Source of the DNA: Anaeramoeba flamelloides
Taxonomy: Eukaryota > Metamonada > Anaeramoebidae
Reading direction: 5' to 3'
Assembly (NCBI GenBank): GCA_027625915.1
Contig: JANTQA010000015.1
Span: forward strand, 5,485,001-5,549,000
DNA length: 64,000 nucleotides
The stretch's first letter is position 1. Every line of letters starts with the position of its first letter. Under the pieces are notes generated by a model that was given only the letters and a program-made list of their open reading frames with translations, did not search any database and was not told the origin of the DNA. Both the position numbers and the translations under genes were made by a program. This document shows, piece by piece, positions 23,601 through 34,700 of the stretch.

Positions 23601-26206
23601 TTAAAAAATTTTACCCCAAAACATACCTTTTTTCTAGACTAGAGAGTTTTAAAAATCGTAGTACTATTAACAAGAATAAATACAACAGCCCCAAGATTTT
23701 TAAGAAATGGAATGTTGATTATTTGGTGAAAAAACTCGATTAACAGGGATGAAATGTTAATGAAACATTGTAGTTTTGTCTAGCTTTTTTTTTTCAATTT
23801 TATTTTTTCATGCTAGTGTTGCGAATTCAAAGAAAATTTATCAAAACAAAAATAGATAAGAAGAAAAATAATTGAAATATTATAATAAAAAAAGAATAGT
23901 ATGATATTGCCAAATTAAAAATTATACAGGTACTTAATTCATAATTATTTCTTTTTAATGCTCAAAATATTTCTTATTTATTTTTTTTTTTTACTGAAAA
24001 TAATATTTGAATCTATATAGGTAACCTGTTTAACTTGTGTAAAAAATCCGATTTCAAAGAAATAGTAAATAGATTTAAAATTTATTCTGTTACACTGATT
24101 TTTTTGTTAAAAAAAAAAGACACCCCCGTTTGAAACGATGTAACATTTTAGAACTTTTATTTTTTTTGCAATGTTCTTGTACATTTTTAGAAATTTTAAT
24201 GTGTACCATAAAGCTGGTTCCACTTTTAAGGTACAAACTTATGACGAAAATTTAATACACAAAAAAATCACAAATTAAGGCACATTTTTTTGAATATTTT
24301 TAAAACTAAAATTATTTTACTACAATCCTCATTTTGTGTCTTAATTTGAAAATTTTTTTGTGCATTACATTCCATTGAAATTTTGTTCCTTAAAAGTGGA
24401 ACTGGTCGTATTAAAAAACAGTATTTAAAATCTTAAGGGACTAATCTCTATTATTTTTTTTACCTAAATTGAATAGAGATTGAGAAAATTTTTCGCCAAT
24501 TACTTAGATCTGAAAACTCTGTTTATTTTCAATATTAAACATGTTTCTAGATAAGGAATCCTTATTTAGAAATTGGTCAAAAAAAAAAAAAAAATAGTGA
24601 CTAGTCCCTTAACATTAATGAAAAAAATCTTTTGATTTATAAATATATATTTCAGCAATTATTAAATGTACCTGAATTTGAAGAATTATATCAACTTTAA
24701 AAGGGGCTAATATGATATATAAAAGTATCTTTAAATTGTGAGGGTAATTACCCAAAAGTGGGGCAAATTTATTTAAAAATATCTTTATTAAACTTAATTC
24801 TAAAATTAATATTTAATGAACCAAAATTTTTATTCATCATTATTTGATTCAAAATATTATTGGCACAATAAATTCTTTCGTTAGATTTTTTTACTAATGA
24901 TTTCAATTAAAAATTCTTTTTGATTGTATTTATTTTTAATTGCTTTTCTAAATCTAAAAATTGAATCACAAAATACTAATATTCTGTTATTTAATAAAAT
25001 CAACATTTAGAACTTGAATAAGTAACTATTTTAAAAAAATTTTAAATCAAGATTTGTTCAATAATCATTAAAATAAAAAAAAAATTGATTATTTTCCTTT
25101 CTTTTTATAAAACTAGTTATGCTTTGAATATATTTCCAAGATTTCAGGAATATTTTCATTAAAATTAATCTCTTTGTTCAATCGTTTAATTTTTTTTAGC
25201 TACTGATCTCCCTATCAAGACATATTTAGAAAGGATATTTTTCAACTTACAAGTATTAATATTGATAATTCAACCTTTATATTTGTTTTGAAGTGCAGAT
25301 TTTTTTCTAAAATTCTTGGGGTTTATACTGAATAATATGGATAATTTTATAATTGATCGTTCAGCTTTAATTAATATTATTTACCAATAGGATTTTTAAA
25401 GAGATATTTGAAATGTATGAAGAATTAATATTGTTTACATTCAAAAACAGCATACTTTGATTCTAGATAAATCTCTGGGGAAAGACAGTTCTTAAGAGGT
25501 TGTTTGGTCTTTTAGTTTATACACATGTACTTATTTACAGACTGTATAATTTGTTACCTTTCCACAAGAGAAAATAGTTAGTTTTTGTAATTTCTAAAAA
25601 AATCCATTAATTCGATTTCAAGTGTAAATGGTTTTTATTTCTTGAAATTTTCATTTTCGAGTATGTTTCTTTTGCTTTGGTTACAGTAAATAAAATTAAA
25701 AAGAAATGGAAATTACGAACGCAATAGTGGTCTAAACGTAATACACATGAATTTGAGATCTTGTCGTGTCTTGTTCTTGGTGGTTTAGCTTTTTGACAAA
25801 TTGAACACCATCTATATCCAAGCAAATTAGGTGGGACATATTCTTTGACTGGGTTTTGTTCTTTCTTTTGTTGGTTCTCATGGAATCTTTTGAGAGTTCG
25901 TTGTTCTTTTTTAGAAAGAAGAGAACGTGGTGGTGTTCCTGGTTTTGTGGAAACAGTTTTAAAAAATAATTCAAAAATAGAAAAAAATAGACACAATGCG
26001 TAAACTCTTTCAGTGATACGTAGAAATTTTGTGTCATCCTTATGTAAAGGAAGTATGACAGAAAAATATAGATAAGCCACATATAAAATTAGTGCAAAAG
26101 TCACATACACAAGCAGAAATCCAATTCTTCTCATCGTTTTATTATACAGCATTTTGAGAGATTGGAAGTTTGCTTTTAATCTTTGTAGTTTTGTTGGGGT
26201 TTTCAT
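20614..26206 (-). CDS. DHHC-family protein S-acyltransferase, DHYC variant
   Basis: Three exons: 25721-26206, 20895-21203 and 20614-20754, all phase 0, total 936 nt, 311 aa. Introns are 21204-25720 and 20755-20894. Four membrane segments are visible (about 28-54, 68-86, 176-196, 216-243). Exon 1 has a KPGTPP element after TM2 and the cysteine-rich domain from C134 to the DHYC motif (159-162). Exon 2 continues directly with PW...IGYRNHKFF. The TTxE motif (TTIE, 246-249) follows TM4, and exon 3 has NPFDLG and a GDG...P tail. These are the hallmarks of palmitoyltransferases that acylate cytosolic cysteines of membrane proteins. Three usual zinc-binding cysteines are replaced (D148, S151, T168), and the second His of DHHC is Tyr. 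DHYC is known in active yeast Akr1/Akr2/Pfa5, so it may still work. The donor TGC|GTTCGT is weak. Confidence 0.87.
21290..22490. repeat. Paired clusters of ATCRCGAT motifs
   Basis: Two blocks about 0.9 kb apart (21290-21415 and 22330-22490) are dense in TATCACGAT and ATCGCGAT. CpG is otherwise rare here. The arrangement resembles the subterminal repeat clusters of a DNA transposon, but I could not define ends or target duplications. Confidence 0.45.
23270..23470. repeat. Dispersed repeat, family D, copy 1
   Basis: It shares blocks with 45800-46350: GGTTTATTTCAAAAAGTAAA, AAAAGAATTGAG, ATTCTGGAAAATCT and CTATGGAC. The segment 23380-23440 is itself an imperfect palindrome around AAGATTTTACTC. 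Ends are not resolved. Confidence 0.45.
24215..24405. mobile_element. Short palindromic MITE, family C
   Basis: Perfect inverted ends GTTCCACTTTTAAGG (24217-24231) and CCTTAAAAGTGGAAC (24389-24403) bound a 190-bp AT-rich body with internal AATTAAGGCAC and its complement. Related copies lie at 63548-63736 and, decayed, at 1283-1425. It is non-coding. Confidence 0.8.
24437..24608. mobile_element. TTAA-flanked MITE (piggyBac-like ends)
   Basis: A 172-bp element starts GGGACTAATCTCTATTA and ends TAGTGACTAGTCCC, which are imperfect inverted termini, and it is flanked on both sides by TTAA (24433-24436, 24609-24612). TTAA duplication is the piggyBac signature, though a short AT target could arise by chance. 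It lies only about 30 bp from a family C element. Confidence 0.7.
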
Positions 26207-29200
26207 TGAGAGATCGTCAAGTTTTCATAAAAAAGTCAACAAATTCTTAGAATTATGTTAGTTCAAGTGTGAAATTAATTGAAGCTTTGATTTTGTGATT
26301 TTGTCCCTTTAATATTTGAGATTTTATTGATAAAGAGCTTTTGAACAAAAATGATAAAAAATCAAAGTATTCAATGGAAATCTATTTTTGAAGTATGGAG
26401 AAGGATATTTGTTAATTAAAAACAATTTTTTTCATGAAACAATATTGTTTTCTTTTATTCTCTTAATTCTGAAACAATTAAATAAAAAATATTGAAATCA
26501 TTATTTCCATTTAAGGGACGATTAACTCTTATTTATTTTTTTTCCCAAAGGTAACAGAGCAATTATTTACACAATGGACACAATTAAGCCCTGATATATG
26601 GAACTTCATTTATCAAATTTAGAGAGATGAGTTAAATCATTATTAAAATTAGTTCATTTTTCAACCAATTAAATTTTCAGTAAAAAGATCAGTCTCCTTT
26701 TTTGTTTAGATTAGAATTTTTAGATCAAAATTAGAAAGGAAAAATTTGAAAAAAAAATTTATTTTGTAGAAATCTTACTTTTAGTAATTTCTGAGAGTAT
26801 GTAAGAACAAATAACCTTTCAACCTTTGATCTTATTTTAAAAATACAATAAAAAGCAATCATATTTTTTAGAAGATCTAAAAAAAATTATCATACTTTTT
26901 TATTCACAAATATTTATCAAATTTCTTGAAATTTAAAAGATTTCAATATACTTTTTCAAATATTCAGAATATTATCAAGGAAATGCTAGAATTGAAATTG
27001 GTTATTTTGATAGTATCTATTATTTTTTATTATTAGAATTATTAATTTGATATAGTTTTTTTTGTTTGAAAATATTTAAATGAATTGAGAAATAATTGTA
27101 AAGTCTATTAATACCTTTAATCTTCGTCTTTTTACTAACACACTGAAAGAATTAAGATTGCCTAATTAATTCTTGATTTTAAATAATCAAATTGAAATGT
27201 TATTTTTAAGGTATAAGTTGAATTTTTCCATGTTTAAAAAAAGTATTTTGGGAGAATTTCAAATTCAATGGTTTTATTTGTAAATTGTATTTTGGGATAC
27301 TTCTCTTTACGAAAATAATAAGATTTCTTTCTTCTTCAAAAGATAATAATTTTTTAAAATGATATGAATATATTGTATTTTGAACTTTTCAAAGAGGGGG
27401 GAAATGGATTAAACTTTTCAAAATATTGATTTATAACAAAAATTACTTTAAAAAAAACTTTCTTTGTATAAAAATCAAATTTGTCAACAATTTTTTTATT
27501 TTCAAGTGTATTAAAATATTTTTGAATTTGTTATAACAATTATTTGAAGGGTTTTTTTGGGTTTACTAGTTACTTGACTCTGACAATAATTAAAAAGGAA
27601 ACTTTTCAAGTGTTTGTTTTTTAAATCTGTCCATTGATATTTATAAAACTTCATGTTTCAAAATGCCCAAATATATACGAATAAAATTAAAAAATAGATA
27701 TTAGAAACTATTCTAAAGATTATAATTATATTTTTCATTTTTTGATCTACATTAAAATGAAAAAATTGTTCTCTTTGTTTTCTCTATTCATTAATTATAA
27801 AAATATTTTTTTTTTATTTTTTGGACTTCTTACTTTTCAGAATTCCCTTTTTTAAGTTGTTTGGGATCCTCATTATATATAGTAGTTGAATGATTAAAGA
27901 AAGAAAAAATCTTTATAAGAATTGATATGTTGGTTAATAATTAGAACTAATTCTATGGAAGGAAACAGATACCAACTGGAAATTATTAATTTCAACTGGA
28001 CCTGAGTGAATTGAAGTGGGCGGAAATGTCCTTTTTGCCCAATATACCTATTGGAATTTTTATTGTATTAATTCTGCAGAAAATTTTTCTAATACTTGTT
28101 TTTTTGGAAAAAAGACAAATTTAGTTAAAAAAATTTTCTTATTGAGACCTCAGTTTTGTCCCTATTTTGCAAAAAAAAAAAAAAAAAAAAAAAAATTAAA
28201 ACCAAAAGTAACGTTCAAAAAAAAAATCTTCTATTCATAAAAAAAAATTCTTTTTATTAGTGTATAATCTAATAAGTACTAATTTATAACTTAATAAAAA
28301 TTATTTATTCAATTTGATCTCTAATTGTTCAAATGTTTCTTACTATCTATTAAAAGAAATAAAAATACTTTTAATCCAAAAAATCATACACAAAAGATAA
28401 TAAAATCCAGTAGATCCAATACTCAGGATTACAAATACAACTTTTAATTTAATTTATAATATTTATTTTTTAAATTAATCCGTTAATAATTTTTATTTAC
28501 CTTCTTAACCTTTTTAATTTTCTTATCTTTATCTAATAAAAATATTTTTCTTTTTCATTTTTTCTAATCTAACTTTGTTTTTTATTTTTTTTTGTTATGT
28601 GCTTTTTTTGTCAAATCCAATAAAGATAGAAAAAAAATTAAAAAAATAATAAACATAAAGAAAATGGCAATTGCAAAAAAGTTGAAAATGATTGAAACAT
28701 AAAAATATTTTATTTATTATCATATGATTAAAACAATTAACTAAATAAGTAAAAAAGTAAAAATAGGGGAATGAAGTGAAACATAGTTTTTCATTGGGAA
28801 CCTTACTGAAAACGAATAGTGAAATTAATTAAAAAATGAAACCAATTAACTTCAAATAATAATCCGTTATATTATTTTCAATAAAGCCAACAAACACAAT
28901 TTAAACCTACGTTCATTTATCAAAATCGTTTTTGTTGTTTTGGATCTCTCAAAAATGGTCAATTTTTTCAACAATTTTTTAATAATGGATCAATCAAATC
29001 TAAGAAAGTACCAAAAAAATTTTTCAAAAAACTGTTTTTGTTTATTGAATCCTTCATTATGTCTTTATTTATGTCTTTATTTTTTGATTAATTGTTTTTA
29101 CTTTGAATTTTCAGTAATGTTCCCAATTAAAAACCTTGTTTCACTTTTTTTTCAGACTAATTAAAATAACTTTTAATATTTTTTTATTCTTTAGCAATAT

Positions 29201-31779
29201 TAAAATGTCAATTTTACTCTCAAATTTTTAAATTTATTTTCTAGAACACAAAAAAATCAAATATTTTTTAGTATCAATAAATTAATCCACATTTGAAATT
29301 TTTTAAAAATTACATAATATTTATCATATTAATTTCTATTTTAGAAAAAAAAAACTAAAAGTCAAGTTTATCAATGACTTTTTAAATTCAATAATAACAT
29401 CTACTTTTGAATTACAAGAATATAATCAGTAATATACTCCTGAGGTCTTTTAAATCGAAAAATTATTTTTTTTTATAATTTTCTTTGTTTGTTTTTTTTT
29501 TTTTTTTTTTGAGTATTTTAATACATATTCTTCCTAGAATAAAGCATTTTACAATAATAAAAATAATAATAATAGATCAATTAAAGGAGATCATTGTATG
29601 TATATATATATATATATATATATTAATTTAAAAAATTTAATAGTTTTCAAAACCAAAATGCTTTAAAGTAACAATTACTAATAGTTTTAGAGACTATTGA
29701 ATAATTATTTTTTCAATTTTTTAGAACATAAAAGGTTTTTTTTTCATTTTTGGATAAAATTAAATCGAAAAAATTAGTATTTATACTGTTTAAACAACAA
29801 TTTTTATTTTCTATAATAAATTTGGAAAATTTTCAATATTTTAGATTATAATCGTTTGAATAGTTTTTTTTTTCTTTTTTGGGTTTCTGAAGAAAATTGA
29901 AACTAAATAATTAATTTTCAAATGCAACAGTAGTTTTTTTAAAGAAATCTTATTGAAAATAATTTATTTTTCCTTAAATACTTTAGGAATTTTACATGAG
30001 ACATTTTATTGATCTAGGATTTAATTTTTTTACAATCATAATATATATATATAAATGTAATAGTTTGTTCAGCAATTTATTTCTTTGATAAGTATCAACC
30101 CGAATCTGAAGGTTTTTTTGTTTTTCTTTTAATTTTAATTGATCTTATATTGATTGGTTCCTTGAAATAATTAAGGAGGTAATCATTCTTGAGAATAAAA
30201 TGAAATCTTGTCAGATCTTGAATTTTTTTTTTTTTATAATTTGTGTTTCGACTTATGTAATGGATGAGTTAGCCTCATCGAAACAATTTATTGATTTGAG
30301 TCTCTTTTTTGAAATCCAAAATTTGAATTTTTCCAATGTAAAAAGAAAAAAAGTAACCTATTATTTTGTTTAAGAATTAAGTTAATTCTTGAAAAATGGA
30401 AAAACATATTTTTCGTTTTATGTTGGAAAGTATTGATTTCGAAATCAAATTTTTTTTTTCGGATTCTTTTTCTTTGATTAATATTTCAATTCAAATCTTA
30501 GCCATTAAAACTAATTGTAGTATAGGCAATTCAATAAATCAATATTTGGTAGAAGTTTAACTACAGTTAATCAATTAAATTGAGATCTATTATGCAAAAA
30601 AAATTTTTTTCTTTAATATTTTGAAAAAGTTGTTTTCTGGTTTTCGAAAAATTGAAAAAAGAATTTTCAATTTTTTAAAAATTTTTTTAGCAAATTATTT
30701 GGTCTTATTCACAAGAATCATTATAACGATTCAATTCATTTTTGACAGAAAAAAAATGATTTTGAATTTTTTGGATAAAATTAACGAATTCCCAAATATC
30801 TTCAAGAAAATTTTATTTTGAAAAATCTAATTTTATCTTAGTATAAAAACAATATTTCGGAGTAAAATATTTAAATGGCCACAAAAATTTGATTATTATA
30901 ACTACCCTTCTTAAAAAAATACAATTATTTTTTAATCCATTGAATATATCAATTTTTTGGTTAACCAAAAGTTTTATCTCAAAAAAGTAAAAAAATCTTT
31001 ATATTAATATTCCTGGTAACAAAGACTTTTTGTAGTATAATAATGATCAAAATGACAATAAATGGGGTAAAAACTTTTTAAATTGTGAGAAAAAAAATGA
31101 ATCTAAAAGTTTTCTTTATCTGAAAAAAAGGAAAAAAAAATTCATCTCACTAAACTAATTTTCAATTAATGGCTTTCTTAGTCGATCAGAATTTTTTGAC
31201 ACTTGGGATCTACAAAATTTATAAGTAGAGAATACCACCAATAAAATATTTTAAAATTTTGCCTTGTTGTCATAGAAGACTGATCCCTTAAAATTTTTAA
31301 ATTTTAGCTGACCTTTTTCAGTAAAATTAAGTTTAAGTTACTTTTGAAAAACAATTTGATAATCTAATTTAATTACATACATACCTTGATTCAAAAAAAA
31401 AAAAAAAAAAAAGTAAATTTGATTAATAATTTGTTGTTCTTTCCTTTCAAACAAAAATCAATTAATTCAGGAATGGTTTTTTTGTTCCTAAAAAAAAGAT
31501 ATTCAATAATGCTCTCAGATAAAAAAAACAAGACATAAAAAATTCAAAAATGATTTTTTTTATTAAATCAATAATTTTATGGTTTAAAAATCTATTTATT
31601 AATAATAATTTGTTATTTTAAAAATTACAAAAAGAAGAATTTGGATAATAATTATTTTTTTCATAAAAAGAAAAATATAAAATTATTTCAACTTCAAGTG
31701 TAATTTTTCATATCTATAAAAAAACAAAAGATAAAGAAAAAAACAATCAAATTTCATTTCAATTTCTGTTCAAAGGAAT
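26207..31779. other. AT-rich spacer with one MITE
   Basis: About 5.6 kb between the palmitoyltransferase start and the UTP10 stop, both minus strand. Apart from the family E element (28776-29144), a (TA)n run at 29600-29623 and several poly-A/T tracts (notably 28170-28195), I see nothing. Small frames in it have no recognisable domain. Confidence 0.55.
28776..29144. mobile_element. TIR element, family E, copy 1
   Basis: A 369-bp element has inverted ends of about 37 bp. The left begins GTGAAACATAGTTTTTCATT and the complement of the right begins GTGAAACAAGGTTTTTAATT. Copies with the same internal order lie at about 44510-44970 and, inverted, at 54529-54894. It is non-coding. Confidence 0.8.
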
Positions 31780-34700
31780 TTAAATTAAATAATCCCTAAT
31801 GCTTTTACCACCTAAATATTGTTCTATTGTTTTAATTACTTGTTGGCATAGAGATTCTACGTGTATATCTGAGTCTTCCATTAACTCTGAAATGAATTGT
31901 ATAGAATCTGGTGTAACGATAACGAATTCTTCGCCAAGTCTGTTATATAATTCACGTATGGTTTTCAGAACTGTTATTCTGACTAAGGCGTTTTCGCTTC
32001 TACTTTGAAGCCATATTTGATAATTCAAGGGTTTCCATAAGAGGTCGTCGCTTAGGGTCACAGCGAATTGTGCTAAACATGGAATTAAGTGGCCTTCCAT
32101 TCTTTCTGTGAACATTTCTGTTGATTCCCCTTCAATTTGGTCTGAAAGGCAGTTGGTGAGAGGTTGAGAAATTAACTGGAATTTCTCTTGATCGAAATAG
32201 CCCGAGGTGTCGTAGAGGAAACTTTTTCTTAAGTAATCAAAGCAATAGTTCAAAACTAAATTGTATTCGTATAAATATTTTTTGTCAACGGTTTTGGCAT
32301 TTGTGATTATTTCTAAGAAATATTCTGACAGGTATTCAAAGTATGGAACAAATACTGTCTTCAATCTCGAAATTAAATAATCGCAGAGCCTAAACAATAC
32401 AATCATTTTTGACATTCCTACCTTAATACTATCCTCGTCTTCGTCTTTTTCTTCATCTTGATCTTCATCTTCTTCGTCGTTTTCATTTTTATTTTCTTTT
32501 TCAAAGGCGTTGGCGGTAGCCCAATGCAAAATTTTCAAAAATATTTGCTTAAACATATTTTCGTTTAATTTCATTATTAAGGAGATGAATGCGGACATTA
32601 TGGTCGATTCAATCAAATCAATTTGTTCTTGCTTTTCTTGTAAAGTGAAAGAAATATTCTGTGTTTGGATTTGCTTCATGCCAATTACAGATTGGTTGTT
32701 TCTTAAATCAAATGAAACCAAAAAGAATTTTAATAAGGATTTATAATAGATTGAAGCTGCTTCTGAATCCATTTTCAAGCAAACTTTATTTAAAAAGTTA
32801 AATAAAAAGCATAAGGAATTTGTACCTGAAACTGTGGCAAATTTGAAAATATTAAAAATTGGATTTAATAAAACCCTCGCAGATATTTTTTCTGCGATTA
32901 TGTCAAAGATATTTTCAATCATGTCCTGAATTTCAATTTGGTTTGAATCTGAAGTTAAATTTTGACAGAGGAGCAAAGAAAATAAATTTTCTAAATAGGC
33001 GCTCATGAATTGTGGTATTTTGAGGATCACTGATTCTATACAGCTTAAACAAGAAATGATAAGCAAATAATCGATTTCGTTGTCTTCATTGTCTTTGGTT
33101 TCGATGTTGATGTTGGTGTTGGTGTTGGTTTTTGGTTTCTGTTTCTTATTCATTTTTCGAATTTTTTCCAATTTCTTTTGTTTCTTCATAATCACTAATT
33201 TGAGTGTTTTGATTACCAAGGGGAAAAATTTTGGTAAATAGGGCAAAATGAGTGTTTCCAAATTTCTTGTTAAAGTGGCGATGCACATGATAATGGAAGA
33301 CAGTAAATGGAAATTTTTTTGTTTAATGGTTAAAGACTCAATGATCAATGGTAGGAATTGTAAAAAGAGCTGTGGTTTGAATTTTGCAAAATTATTCGTA
33401 AGCACATCAACGGACAATAGTGTTGTTTGATAATTGAGGGGCAATTTGGTTTCAGATTTTAATAATTTCGAAATTGGTTCCAAAACTGAAACAAATAATT
33501 GGACTTCATGGTTGGAAAAGGTGCCAGAATTCATTTCAATTCGATTATTTAGCATTATTAACGCCTTTCTTCTAATTTCGGAATCTTCGTTTGTTAATAA
33601 ATTGTTGATCACGGGCAAAAAGTTTTCTAAGGATAATAGTTTATGTAATAATTGGAATATTTCATGGATGTGATCAATAATTTTTCTATTGTTCGTTTTT
33701 TGTAAATTTAATAATAGTATGGAAAATAATTTTAAATAGGAATTCTGTAATTTATTCGTTTCCTCCTTATCGTTTATTTGGATTAATTGTTCCAAATAAT
33801 TTTCAGAATCTAACTGATCGATAATGAAATTCAAAATTTGGAATGCGGTGTTCAAATTGATGATCTCGTTTTTATTTTCCTTTTTCAATATTTTGACAAA
33901 GCATTCTATTTTAATAGTTGGTTTAAATTGATCGCACAGCTGATGTAAGAAATTGATAGAATCATGTGTCAATTTTTCTTTTTTCAAAATTATTAACAAT
34001 AATGACCATAATTGCTCAACTCCCATTTTTTTAATTAGGCATACAAAAAATGGAATTTTTCTTTGCGATGGGATATATTTTAAATTCTGTGTGAAAATTT
34101 CAAGCAAATCCATTGGCTTTAGAGTGCCCTCTTCCAAAATTGGTGGGATTATTCTATTAATAGTCTTTTCAATGACAATAAAGGTATAATTGTCATCTCT
34201 CTTTAAGGTGTGCTCGCCCAAATAAGAAAAAATATTTACTATTTGCTTCACAACTTTATGTGGGTATAGCTTTGCGATTGACGATAAAGTTAATAGTGCT
34301 TGGTTATGTGTTTGTGGGTTATCGCCTATTTTCATACAATCAACCAACAAATTTATTTGATAATAGCGTTCATATTTTTTTAATAAGCCATGATCAGTTT
34401 TTTTTTTGTTATTTTGAAAGACTAAATCCTCGAATTCGTTTGAAATATTTGAAATAAAACCTAAAATTAATTGTTTACAATATTCACGGGAAGAAATTTT
34501 ATGTAGTGGGTTTTTTTTATCCAAAAATTTAGATAATAATTTAAATAATGATTCTGTTAAATAATATTTTTCAGTTAAATTTTCTTTAATTTTGAAAATT
34601 TCTAAACATTTTAATAGCATTGGGAAATTTTTTAAATATTGCTTATCATTTTCCTTTTCCTTTTCCTTTTCTTTATTCTTTTTTTGTTCGTTTTCAATTT

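Larger units (their letters stand above)
21204..25720 (-). other. Large first intron of the palmitoyltransferase (4,517 nt)
   Basis: This is the largest intron in the window, between the codons for the Cys and Pro of DHYC-PW. It contains clusters of ATCACGAT/ATCGCGAT motifs (21290-21415 and 22330-22490), a family D repeat (about 23270-23470), a family C palindrome (24215-24405) and a TTAA-flanked MITE (24437-24608). No additional coding segment was recognised. Confidence 0.75.

Noticed and set aside
25607-25720. Continuation of palmitoyltransferase exon 1 past DHYC (VRNFHFFLILF...)
   Set aside because: It vaguely resembles the segment after NCVG, but the true PW...GYRNHKFF continuation is at 21203 downward with matching phase. 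Taken as intron.
25732-26082. Second minus-strand frame of 116 codons overlapping palmitoyltransferase exon 1
   Set aside because: Out of frame with the membrane segments and the cysteine-rich domain; a shadow.
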